From: Candidatus Kaiserbacteria bacterium
GTDB lineage: Bacteria > Patescibacteriota > Minisyncoccia > Phycocordibacterales > UBA2100
Reading direction: 5' to 3'
Length of the DNA stretch: 11,352 nt
Assembly: GCA_027066795.1 (NCBI GenBank)
Contig: JAMONA010000022.1
Location: 1 to 11,352 of the forward strand
Position numbers and translations under genes: made by a program
In this document: positions 6,019 through 11,318 of the stretch, one piece after another
Position numbering within the stretch: the first letter of the stretch is position 1
Layout of the letters: the number at the start of each line of letters is the position of its first letter
The notes under the pieces: generated by a model
What the model was told of the DNA's origin: nothing
What the model saw: the letters and a program-made list of their open reading frames with translations, nothing else
Database searches by the model: none

Positions 6019-7110
6019 TTACTTGCTTGGCTGCTCTAGTAGGCTGAAGACCATTTGGTTGCGCATTTGCATTGTTACATATGCTCTTACAGAGTCCTCA
6101 TTAGCGTCTTTGTGGTGCTCTAGCAGGTGCTTTACCTCACTCTCTACGGCTTTTGCCTCTGGTATTAGCTTCTCCTCCTCGGCTATCTTGTTAAGTATTA
6201 GTTGTAGCTTTGCTTGCTTCTCTGCCTGGGGTTTTAGCTCAGCTAAGAAGTCCTCTTGGCTCTTATCGATACTCTTTAAGTACGCATTAAGGTTTGAGCC
6301 TACTTGTTGCAGGTCTCCCTCAAACTGGGCTTGCAGACGGTCTAGTTCGTGGCTTATAAGTACATTTGGCAGGGCTATCTTGGTATTGTCTACGACCGCA
6401 TCTACAAACTCTGCACGACGCTTGTTAAGCTCTTTGGCCTCCTTGTCTTTCTTTATAGTCTCCTTTAGTTGTACTTTGAACTCGTCTAAGCTCTTAAAGC
6501 CTCCTAGGGTCTCTAAGAATTCAGCATCTAGCTCTGGTAGGTCTTTCTCCTCCGTCTTCTCTGCCTCTGTTTGGGCTTTCTCTGGGGCGATATTTTTCTG
6601 TACTAACTCTATTTGCTTGCGCCTACGTCTTAGGTCTAATGTTGAGGCTTCTACCTCTTTGTCTGTTACTATTGTGGCTATGTTTGTGCCAAATATCTTT
6701 TTAGAATGCTTTTTATAGTCTGGTGCTTTAAATACAGGCGGTACTGGTGCAGTAAGTGTATATTCTAAAGCCTCGCCACTCTTAATAGGGGAGAGGTTTA
6801 TTACTGGGGCGTCTATTATTAGTAGCTCTTTCTCCTTTAATACTTCTGGGTATGTGGCCTTTAGAGCCATGTTTGCTGCCTCCTCTTGTACTGCTTGCTC
6901 ACCGACTTGCTTCAGTATCATATCGGCAGGAGCCTTGCCAGCACGGAAACCGCCGACCTTTACTGCTTTACTAAAGTGCTTAAGAGCCTGCTTATAATAC
7001 TTAGCAAAAGCCTCGGCAGATACCTCTACAGTGATGCTTACCTCGCTGGTGTCTTTAAGTTCTGTAAATTTTGTAATTTTATAAGTTGTGTTGTTTTTTG
7101 ATGTTGTCAT
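6019..7110 (-). CDS. tig: Trigger factor lacking the PPIase domain
   Basis: A 363-residue trigger factor. The N-terminal ribosome-binding domain carries the signature GGFRAGKAP (53-61) followed by the EEAANMALKATYPEVL block. The C-terminal arm region is recognisable in EKDLPELDAEFLETLGGF (188-205), DAVVDNTKIALPNVLISHE (237-255) and the long helices to 363. Ordinary trigger factors (about 430 aa) have a FKBP-type prolyl isomerase domain after residue about 150. Here the chain goes from VTDKEVEASTLDLRRRRKQIELV directly to the ELPELD-like linker through about 20 charged residues, so that domain is absent. The protein should still hold nascent chains at the ribosome exit but not isomerise prolines by itself. 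No SD is seen before the start, and a short overlapping upstream ORF with its own SD lies at 7079-7129. Confidence 0.92.
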   Translation of the reverse strand: MTTSKNNTTYKITKFTELKDTSEVSITVEVSAEAFAKYYKQALKHFSKAVKVGGFRAGKAPADMILKQVGEQAVQEEAANMALKATYPEVLKEKELLIIDAPVINLSPIKSGEALEYTLTAPVPPVFKAPDYKKHSKKIFGTNIATIVTDKEVEASTLDLRRRRKQIELVQKNIAPEKAQTEAEKTEEKDLPELDAEFLETLGGFKSLDEFKVQLKETIKKDKEAKELNKRRAEFVDAVVDNTKIALPNVLISHELDRLQAQFEGDLQQVGSNLNAYLKSIDKSQEDFLAELKPQAEKQAKLQLILNKIAEEEKLIPEAKAVESEVKHLLEHHKDANEDSVRAYVTMQMRNQMVFSLLEQPSK

Positions 7111-7202
7111 ATGGGTTATAAATTAACATATATAATCATCCTCTACAAATAATTATGCATATATGGAGCTAGCATAGACATAATATATATGGTAAATTGC
7201 TT

Positions 7203-7228
7203 TTAACACTTAATGGCACGGGTGTTAA
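7203..7228. repeat. Inverted repeat between tig and the small plus-strand gene
   Basis: TTAACAC (7203-7209) and GTGTTAA (7222-7228) around 12 nt. It lies in the divergent intergenic region and has the size of a dimeric repressor site; no regulator is identified. Confidence 0.4.
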
Positions 7229-7276
7229 GTTGTACTTTGAGTAATAAATGTGCCTAAAATTAGGAGAGGATATAAA

Positions 7277-7519
7277 ATGAATGGAGCAAATATGGCAATG
7301 TGGGGCTTGGTGGCCTCGAATGTGTCAGCGGGCCGGAACATACAAACACATGAACCGCAAAAAAAGCCAATCCAAAAGCCAAAGGTTACAACAGTAGCCT
7401 CCGTGAACTCCGTGAAGGCTTCTTCTAGAAGACTCGAGCAGGCTAAGCGACTCGAAGCCAAATGGCGCGGTTGTAACAAGAAATTGGACCCTGGCCGTAA
7501 TTGGGGTGTGGAGCAGTAA
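7277..7519 (+). CDS. Small basic protein, 80 aa, unrecognised
   Basis: The ATG at 7277 is preferred over the in-frame GTG at 7250 because AGGAGAGG (7262-7269) lies 7 nt before it. The product is basic: a short N-terminal part (MNGANMAMWGLVASNVSAGR), a Lys/Pro-rich stretch (EPQKKPIQKPKV), then a likely helix (ASSRRLEQAKRLEAKWRG) and a tail ending DPGRNWGVEQ. No membrane segment. There is a 9-bp perfect tandem repeat (CTCCGTGAA twice) encoding SVNSVK. It is the only plus-strand CDS between the minus-strand tig and nusA operons, and it ends in its own hairpin and a shared terminator. Codon use (TTG, GTG, CGG, CTC) differs from the flanking core genes, suggesting acquisition. A DNA- or RNA-binding role is possible from charge alone, but this is a guess. 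Confidence 0.6.
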   Translation: MNGANMAMWGLVASNVSAGRNIQTHEPQKKPIQKPKVTTVASVNSVKASSRRLEQAKRLEAKWRGCNKKLDPGRNWGVEQ

Positions 7520-7529
7520 AGGCTCCTAA

Positions 7530-7556
7530 GTGAGGCTAAGGTATGGAAGCCTCACA
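7530..7556 (+). repeat. 8-bp hairpin after the 7277 gene
   Basis: GTGAGGCT (7530-7537) pairs with AGCCTCAC (7548-7556) around a 10-nt loop, 10 bp after the stop codon. There is no T-run; it may protect the mRNA 3' end, ahead of the true terminator. Confidence 0.6.
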
Positions 7557-7563
7557 CAAACAA

Positions 7564-7594
7564 AAAAGCCAGAGATTGACGAACTCTGGCTTTT
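7564..7594. terminator. Bidirectional terminator between the 7277 gene and the nusA operon
   Basis: AAAAGCCAGAG (7564-7574) pairs with CTCTGGCTTTT (7584-7594) around a 9-nt loop. T-runs follow on both strands, so it ends the plus-strand small gene and the minus-strand nusA operon. Confidence 0.85.
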
Positions 7595-7628
7595 CTTTAT
7601 GCCTTTTATTTTTGTTGTTGTGCTTGGC

Positions 7629-8024
7629 TTATAGCTCTAGCTGTAATGCACCTAGCTCTGCGTCTAAGTTGTCTAGGTCCCCTAGGTCATCTAGGGCAGC
7701 ATCAAGAGTTGCGTCTGCTGCGCCGGCAGCCGGGTCAGATACGTCTGCACCAGTGTTTATAAGAGCCTCAAACTCCTCGTCTGTCATAGAGTACTCGTCT
7801 ACTGTGGTGTCTAATACTTGAAAGCTCGTTGCCTCACTGTCGTATCCAGTATCGCCAATGGAGTTATTTAAATATGAACCCCAGAAGTATAATCCGCCTA
7901 TAACAAGTAGTGCCACGACTATGAGTATGCCTATAGCAGGGCCGAAGGCCCTTGGCTTGTCTGCATCCATATTTGGTGTTGGCATCTGGCCGCTGTTTTG
8001 GTTGTTGTTTTGCTCTGTTTCCAT
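7629..8024 (-). CDS. Single-TM protein with acidic C-terminal domain, last gene of the nusA operon
   Basis: A 131-residue unrecognised protein. Residues 1-27 are polar and Asn/Gln-rich. Residues 28-48 form one TM segment (GPAIGILIVVALLVIGGLYFW), flanked by KPR on the inner side. The rest is strongly acidic with Ala/Leu/Asp runs (DAALDDLGDLDNLDAELGAL), probably outside and partly helical. No cysteines or catalytic motifs. It lies 33 bp after the similar 105-aa gene and is the last gene before the terminator at 7564-7594. No SD; the leader is A/T-rich. A structural or envelope role is possible, but none can be assigned. Confidence 0.75.
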   Translation of the reverse strand: METEQNNNQNSGQMPTPNMDADKPRAFGPAIGILIVVALLVIGGLYFWGSYLNNSIGDTGYDSEATSFQVLDTTVDEYSMTDEEFEALINTGADVSDPAAGAADATLDAALDDLGDLDNLDAELGALQLEL

Positions 8025-8057
8025 ATTATTATTTGTTTAATTATTATTAAGTTAAGT

Positions 8058-8375
8058 TTATTCAAGCCCCGGCTCATTTGAGTAGTCGTAATATTCTATA
8101 TCAAGATTGTCATCAAACTCTCCAAGGTAGTCGGTGTAGTATGAGTCGTCCTCTTCATAAAAAGCTTCACCATCATCAAAGTAGAATGCCTCGTCATCGT
8201 AATAGTCTACGTACCCTTCGTCATAATCACCAATGTTGTCATATTTTGATGTATAACCATCGTCAAAGCTGTTGTGGCCTTGTCCTGATAGACCCAACAT
8301 ATATAACCCTGCAAACATGGCAACTGCCAGTGCTATAATAACTCCTACGACTACGCCGAAAGTCTTACTATTCAT
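8058..8375 (-). CDS. Single-TM protein with extreme Asp/Tyr-rich outer domain
   Basis: A 105-residue unrecognised protein. Residues 6-29 form an N-terminal TM segment (FGVVVGVIIALAVAMFAGLY). The remaining 73 residues or so hold about 17 Asp, 9 Glu and 14 Tyr against one Lys and no Arg, in short motifs such as YVDYYDDEAFYFDDGEAFYE. Such a tail should be disordered, highly negative and able to bind cations or basic surfaces. It is the second gene of the nusA operon, 71 bp after nusA, followed at 33 bp by another one-TM acidic protein. No SD is seen. The composition is far outside that of an ordinary globular domain, yet the frame is intact and starts with a clean TM helix. Confidence 0.78.
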   Translation of the reverse strand: MNSKTFGVVVGVIIALAVAMFAGLYMLGLSGQGHNSFDDGYTSKYDNIGDYDEGYVDYYDDEAFYFDDGEAFYEEDDSYYTDYLGEFDDNLDIEYYDYSNEPGLE

Positions 8376-8416
8376 ATATTTTATTAATTGTTGATAATGC
8401 GATTTTTGTAATTACG

Positions 8417-8441
8417 TGCTTACTACATTATATAGTAAGCA
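8417..8441 (-). repeat. 9-bp hairpin between nusA and the Asp/Tyr-rich gene
   Basis: TGCTTACTA (8417-8425) pairs with TAGTAAGCA (8433-8441) around a 7-nt loop, 5 bp after the nusA stop. No T-run follows on the minus strand, so it is more likely a processing or mRNA stability site than a terminator. Confidence 0.6.
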
Positions 8442-8446
8442 GTGCA

Positions 8447-9592
8447 TTACGCACTTGCATTATCCACATCGTCACCGGCCTCTTGCTCTGGGGCATCCAT
8501 AGCCCTTATGTCTATCTTGTAGCCTGTTAGCTTGGCAGCTAGGCGCACATTTTGCCCACCTCGGCCTATTGCTAGACTCTGCTGCTCCTCTAGTACATCT
8601 ACGTCTGCATGGGGCTCCCCCTCTTCAGTCTCATTGATGGTTACATTTAGTATCTCTGCGGGTGAGAGAGCATCTTCTATAAAGTGCTCTGGTGTCTCGC
8701 TCCACTCTATAACGTCTATCTTCTCTCCGCCTAGCTCACTCATAACTGTAGACACGCGTACTCCGCGGCCTCCTACCATCGCTCCTACTGGGTCTAGGTT
8801 ATTATTAACAGCATGTATGGCTATCTTGCTGCGGGCTCCAGCCTCACGAGCTACGGCCTTTACCTCTATCTCTCCGCTCTGTAGCTCAGGCACCTCTTGA
8901 GAGAACAGCTGTACTAGGAATTGTGGGTGTGCACGTGACAGCTTAATAAATGAGCCACGAGATGACTCGTCTACCTCGTATAGGTAGGCACGTACTCGCT
9001 CTCCTTGCCGGTACCTCTCTCCTGGTATCTGCTCTTCATAAGGTATTATAGCTGTAGCTCTACCAAGGTCTACAAATAAGTTGCCTCTCTCGAAGCGTTG
9101 TACGGTACCTGTCACTATCTCACCCTCTCGCTCACCAAACTCCTCTAGCATGCTGGTGCGCTCTGCCTCGCGGATTTTTTGCATTACTACCTGCTTGGCA
9201 GTCTGGGCTGCTATGCGGCCAAAGTCCTCCTTGCTCTCAAGAGGGAACTCGAGTTCATTGTCTAGCTCTGCATCTTTCTTGATTAGCTTGGCAGTGTCGA
9301 GCATTATGTGGTGCTCCTCGTTAAAGCGTGTCTTGTTCTCTCGCTCCTCTTCTGTAGCATCTTCGTCCTCATAGACCATGGTGTCGTCTACTACTATTTT
9401 TACTTGCTTAAATTCTAAGTCTCCAGTCTCAGGGTTAAACTCACTGCGTATAATCTGCCCTTTGTTGCCGTACTCTTTCTTATATGCAGCGGCAAGGGCC
9501 TCCTCTATAGCCTTAAGTACTATGCTACGGCTTATGCCACGCTCTTGCTCTAGTTCGTCTAGGGCTAGTGTCATTGTTTTAATATCAAACAT
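8447..9592 (-). CDS. nusA: Transcription termination/antitermination protein NusA
   Basis: A 381-residue NusA. The N-terminal RNAP-binding domain (1-150) begins MFDIKTMTLALDELEQERG and includes the EEALAAAYKKEYG helix. The S1 domain covers about 156-220 (GEIVTGTVQRFERGNLFVDLGRATAIIPYEEQ). KH1 follows with REAGARSKIAI and DPVGAMVGGRGVRVSTVMSELGGEKIDVIEW (249-297), and KH2 with QSLAIGRGGQNVRLAAKLTGYKIDI (338-362). The C-terminal acidic repeats of the enterobacterial protein are absent, as in most bacteria. NusA binds RNAP and nascent RNA, increases pausing and stimulates hairpin termination. It is the first gene of its operon. Unlike the usual nusA-infB order, two small membrane proteins follow. 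Its leader contains an intrinsic terminator, suggesting autoregulation. No SD precedes the start. Confidence 0.97.
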   Translation of the reverse strand: MFDIKTMTLALDELEQERGISRSIVLKAIEEALAAAYKKEYGNKGQIIRSEFNPETGDLEFKQVKIVVDDTMVYEDEDATEEERENKTRFNEEHHIMLDTAKLIKKDAELDNELEFPLESKEDFGRIAAQTAKQVVMQKIREAERTSMLEEFGEREGEIVTGTVQRFERGNLFVDLGRATAIIPYEEQIPGERYRQGERVRAYLYEVDESSRGSFIKLSRAHPQFLVQLFSQEVPELQSGEIEVKAVAREAGARSKIAIHAVNNNLDPVGAMVGGRGVRVSTVMSELGGEKIDVIEWSETPEHFIEDALSPAEILNVTINETEEGEPHADVDVLEEQQSLAIGRGGQNVRLAAKLTGYKIDIRAMDAPEQEAGDDVDNASA

Positions 9593-9652
9593 TGTATTTT
9601 TGTTAATTACTATTAATTTTTAAATAATTTCTTTACAAATAAATAATGAGTA

Positions 9653-9680
9653 ATAAAAAATTCTGCAACTAAGCAGAATT
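9653..9680 (-). terminator. Intrinsic terminator in the nusA leader (candidate attenuator)
   Basis: On the minus strand AATTCTGC (9680-9673), loop TTAGTT, GCAGAATT (9666-9659), running into a U-run of six and ATTA. It lies about 20-45 nt downstream of the expected nusA start site and about 65 nt before the nusA ATG, so nusA transcripts must read through it. It could also end transcripts of the 9770 gene. Confidence 0.75.
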
Positions 9681-9708
9681 AAAATTACCTTTATTTAGTT
9701 GTATATAT

Positions 9709-9737
9709 ACTATATAAGGCTGTGTGTGTTATGTCAA
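9709..9737 (-). promoter_or_regulatory. nusA promoter
   Basis: On the minus strand TTGACA (9737-9732), a 17-nt spacer and TATAGT (9714-9709), close to consensus. Expected +1 is near 9702, giving a leader of about 110 nt that contains the terminator at 9653-9680. Confidence 0.75.
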
Positions 9738-9766
9738 GGGTGCGTTATAAAGTTAGCACACCCTTG
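9735..9766 (-). repeat. Inverted repeat after the 9770 gene
   Basis: CAAGGGTG (9735-9742) pairs with CACCCTTG (9759-9766), starting 3 nt after the stop codon of the two-TM gene and overlapping the nusA -35. It has no T-run. It may be an mRNA 3' hairpin or a site affecting the nusA promoter. Confidence 0.5.
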
Positions 9767-9769
9767 TAG

Positions 9770-10000
9770 TCATTTTGACGGCCACAATATTATTGCACCA
9801 AACTGTATAAGAAGTAGGACAAACATATAGAAAATGACGCTAGCTACCTCTATAGGTGTTGCGACTTCATGCAACATATTCTGGACAGCCACGGCAAATT
9901 GGCTGCCGCCAGTTATAGTTGCTCGCCCCAAGAGCACTGCCCCGATGAAGGTTATTGCAGAGCCAGCTATGCTGGCTAAGATCCTGGATATCGTTAACAT
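9770..10000 (-). CDS. Small two-TM protein, 76 aa, unrecognised
   Basis: The start at 10000 is chosen because GGAGG (10014-10010) lies 9 nt before that ATG, and because the expected transcript start (near 10050) lies downstream of the longer ATG at 10057. The product has two hydrophobic helices, about 6-24 (ILASIAGSAITFIGAVLLG) and 51-72 (EVASVIFYMFVLLLIQFGAIIL), joined by a polar loop, and ends WPSK. Size and topology resemble small holins or accessory membrane proteins, but no motif decides this. The coding region holds hairpins (9961-9977; 9884-9907, with a G-U pair only in the sense RNA; 9857-9876). It diverges from the 258-aa gene across a 30-bp gap between -35 boxes, so the two may share a regulator. 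Confidence 0.6.
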   Translation of the reverse strand: MLTISRILASIAGSAITFIGAVLLGRATITGGSQFAVAVQNMLHEVATPIEVASVIFYMFVLLLIQFGAIILWPSK

Positions 10001-10028
10001 TAGTAGCAACCTCCGTAAAGTTAAAAAG

Positions 10029-10052
10029 AACACTAACCACATGGTTAGTGTT
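10029..10052 (-). terminator. Hairpin plus T-run at the 5' end of the two-TM gene transcript
   Basis: On the minus strand AACACTAACC (10052-10043), loop ATGT, GGTTAGTGTT (10038-10029), then CTTTTTAA. The expected transcript start is near 10050, so the stem forms the very 5' end of the mRNA. It could be a 5' stabilising hairpin or an early terminator, ahead of the SD at 10014-10010. Confidence 0.6.
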
Positions 10053-10056
10053 GGCA

Positions 10057-10084
10057 TAGTTACTCATAAGTTACTCTGAGTCAA
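10057..10084 (-). promoter_or_regulatory. Promoter of the two-TM gene
   Basis: On the minus strand TTGACT (10084-10079), a 16-nt spacer and TAACTA (10062-10057). It diverges from the plus-strand promoter at 10114-10142. Confidence 0.5.
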
Positions 10085-10098
10085 GCAAAGACCTTGCT
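10084..10098. repeat. Possible operator between divergent promoters
   Basis: AGCAA (10084-10088) and TTGCT (10094-10098) form an inverted repeat with a 5-nt centre, lying between the two -35 boxes. Short, so chance is possible. Confidence 0.3.
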
Positions 10099-10113
10099 AG
10101 AACATATAAAATA

Positions 10114-10142
10114 TTGACATTAGTCCTACTAAGTGGTATAAT
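10114..10142 (+). promoter_or_regulatory. Perfect consensus sigma-70 promoter of the 258-aa gene
   Basis: TTGACA (10114-10119), exactly 17 nt, TATAAT (10137-10142), with TGG just before the -10 (extended -10). Expected +1 is near 10149. It is the strongest promoter sequence in the window. Confidence 0.85.
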
Positions 10143-10148
10143 CATAAT

Positions 10149-10400
10149 CAGTTAAGTACTTTGACATTTTAAAGTTTTGCACGTCACCCTCACATGAGGG
10201 CCCTCTTTTTCATCAGGGATGGCACAAGTCATAACCCTCGCTTGACGAGAGGGACTCTTAAACAGCTCGAGACCGAGGCATAAAAATTCGGCTTTATTTG
10301 TACTGTTGAGTAAGTATAAAACTTATCAATACTTAAACAGATGCGATACAAATAAATAGAAGGACCCTGTTGAAGTCAAGTGGCTGAGGGGTTTAAAAAA
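10149..10400 (+). ncRNA. Structured leader RNA of about 250 nt before the 258-aa gene
   Basis: Between the promoter and the ATG lie two related hairpin modules: GCACGTCA, CCCTC (10187-10191), ACAT, GAGGG (10196-10200), CCCTC then T5 (10201-10210); and GCACAAGTCA, CCCTC (10235-10239), GAGGG (10249-10253). The CCCTC and GAGGG blocks can pair in more than one way. A third, larger hairpin follows: 10293-10302 with 10347-10356 (10 bp), CTGTT/AACAG, and TAAGTAT/ATACTTA. The arrangement suggests an attenuator, a cis-regulatory RNA or an independent ncRNA. It matches no riboswitch class I can recognise. A 29-codon ORF (10194-10283) crosses it without an SD. This is the only gene-free stretch over 300 bases (10001-10400, with its promoters). 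Confidence 0.5.
10293..10356 (+). repeat. 22-bp interrupted hairpin in the leader
   Basis: TTTATTTGTA (10293-10302) pairs with TACAAATAAA (10347-10356). Inside, CTGTT pairs with AACAG (10303-10307/10336-10340) and TAAGTAT with ATACTTA (10311-10317/10329-10335). A 3-nt bulge, a 6-nt bulge and an 11-nt loop remain unpaired. It ends 44 nt before the start codon. Confidence 0.8.
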
Positions 10401-11177
10401 ATGACAAATAATAACATTAAAACTGCACCCACAGGTGCAGCAGTAGCATATGCCACAATGAGTCAAGTGAATCTATGTGGCGGTAACTGGGAGTTTACTC
10501 CCTGGCACGTTGGCGACCACCCTAGCCACCGGTTGGCCACAGGGTGTGGCCCGTTTTCGGGCCACACCGCTAGAGTGTGGTGTCAGAACGGGATTAAAAC
10601 ACCCGACCCACTCCTCACAGCGGTACTGAAAGAGGGGGTGATTACCTTCTTCCAGTACACGCCAGACGTGGCTTTTAACGTATGGACACAAAAGGCCGCT
10701 ACCTTGTGGGGTAGTGATTGTCCCTCGTTGAAAAGAGAGGGGGTGAGTGTGGGAGATAAGGTGCCGTTCCTTATCGTCCCCAAGACTAGAGAAGTCCGGC
10801 TCTCTGACTACACTGGGAAGGAGACCGGTCTTTTAAAAGTAAACAATAAAGGAGAGGTAATCCGGCCAGATGGCCAAAAAGTTATATTCTTGAAGTCATC
10901 GAGAGATGACTTCAAAGAGAACCCTTTGTTAGTTTATAAAAATCTGCAAGACCAGCTGCAAGCTGAGATTGGATCAGCTGGGGAGCTGGTATGGGGTGAT
11001 GGCTTCTGTGACACAAGGGGTCTGTATGCGAGGGCCAAGGCTCTTGACAGGGTAATCCCAGGTGGAAGGCCTCATAATGAGGACGATTTCCTGCGGGAGT
11101 TCGAACTCTATGATCCTAAGAGCTTCTACCGAGGGCACCCTTACCACAGTAAGGGTTTCCCGGATGCTAAGCCTTAG
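10401..11177 (+). CDS. Unrecognised 258-aa soluble protein, foreign-looking codon use
   Basis: The ATG at 10401 is chosen (GAGGGG at 10386-10391, 9-nt spacer) over the in-frame GTG at 10380. No signal peptide or TM segment. The product is rich in Trp (W30, W35, W60, W95, W103, W198) and has five Cys (C26, C49, C61, C107, C203). An N-terminal His/Trp/Cys-rich part (GGNWEFTPWHVGDHPSHR) is followed by a β-rich middle (VGDKVPFLIVPKTREVRLSD; VNNKGEVIRPDGQKVIFLKS) and a charged C-terminal part (KNLQDQLQAEIGSAGELVWG; RPHNEDDFLREFELYDPKSF). I recognise no family. Isoleucine is mostly ATT/ATC and arginine CGG/AGA/AGG with no CGT/CGC, unlike clpP or nusA (ATA; CGC/CGT), so acquisition is likely. The coding region contains many hairpins (e.g. 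10543-10568, 10751-10780, 10890-10915, 10951-10990, 11137-11156). Transcription starts at the consensus promoter and ends at 11224-11259. Confidence 0.7.
   Translation: MTNNNIKTAPTGAAVAYATMSQVNLCGGNWEFTPWHVGDHPSHRLATGCGPFSGHTARVWCQNGIKTPDPLLTAVLKEGVITFFQYTPDVAFNVWTQKAATLWGSDCPSLKREGVSVGDKVPFLIVPKTREVRLSDYTGKETGLLKVNNKGEVIRPDGQKVIFLKSSRDDFKENPLLVYKNLQDQLQAEIGSAGELVWGDGFCDTRGLYARAKALDRVIPGGRPHNEDDFLREFELYDPKSFYRGHPYHSKGFPDAKP
10543..10568 (+). repeat. 11-bp GC-rich hairpin inside the 258-aa gene
   Basis: GGTGTGGCCCG (10543-10553), loop TTTT, CGGGCCACACC (10558-10568). It is stable enough to stall or protect the RNA, and overlaps a competing stem formed by CACCCT upstream and AGGGTG at 10541-10546. 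Confidence 0.9.
10890..10915 (+). repeat. 11-bp hairpin with GAGA tetraloop inside the 258-aa gene
   Basis: TTGAAGTCATC (10890-10900), loop GAGA, GATGACTTCAA (10905-10915). GAGA is a GNRA loop, a class that stabilises RNA hairpins and makes tertiary contacts. Confidence 0.9.
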
Positions 11178-11191
11178 AATAAACGAACACA

Positions 11192-11216
11192 GCATGAGAC
11201 AAGTTTTGTCTCATGC
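11192..11216 (+). repeat. 11-bp hairpin after the 258-aa gene
   Basis: GCATGAGACAA (11192-11202), loop GTT, TTGTCTCATGC (11206-11216), 15 bp after the stop. No T-run; it precedes the true terminator and may protect the 3' end. Confidence 0.85.
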
Positions 11217-11223
11217 ACTATTT

Positions 11224-11259
11224 AACCTTGTCGTATATGATATACGACAAGGTTTTTTT
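11224..11259 (+). terminator. Intrinsic terminator of the 258-aa gene
   Basis: AACCTTGTCGTATA (11224-11237), loop TGA, TATACGACAAGGTT (11241-11254), continuing into a T-run to 11259. A strong 14-bp stem. Confidence 0.92.
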
Positions 11260-11318
11260 ATGCATGGCTATTTATTATAAGGCTCTGTTGATATTGCTTA
11301 TTTGGTTTTGTCTGGAGG

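Noticed and set aside
5987..6718. Plus-strand 243-codon ORF opposite tig
   Set aside because: Antisense shadow of the charged trigger factor helices; Ser/Leu/Phe-rich product, no SD or promoter.
10001..10057. Longer start (ATG 10057) for the two-TM gene
   Set aside because: The expected transcript begins near 10050, the extra codons lie in a 10-bp hairpin, and a GGAGG stands 9 nt before the ATG at 10000.
10194..10283. 29-codon ORF in the structured leader
   Set aside because: It starts inside a hairpin without an SD, and its codons are fully explained by the paired CCCTC/GAGGG blocks. A leader peptide cannot be excluded.
10149..11177. Retron or group II intron-like element
   Set aside because: A structured RNA precedes an ORF, but the protein has no reverse transcriptase motif (no YxDD), and no intron domain V/VI-like ending is seen.
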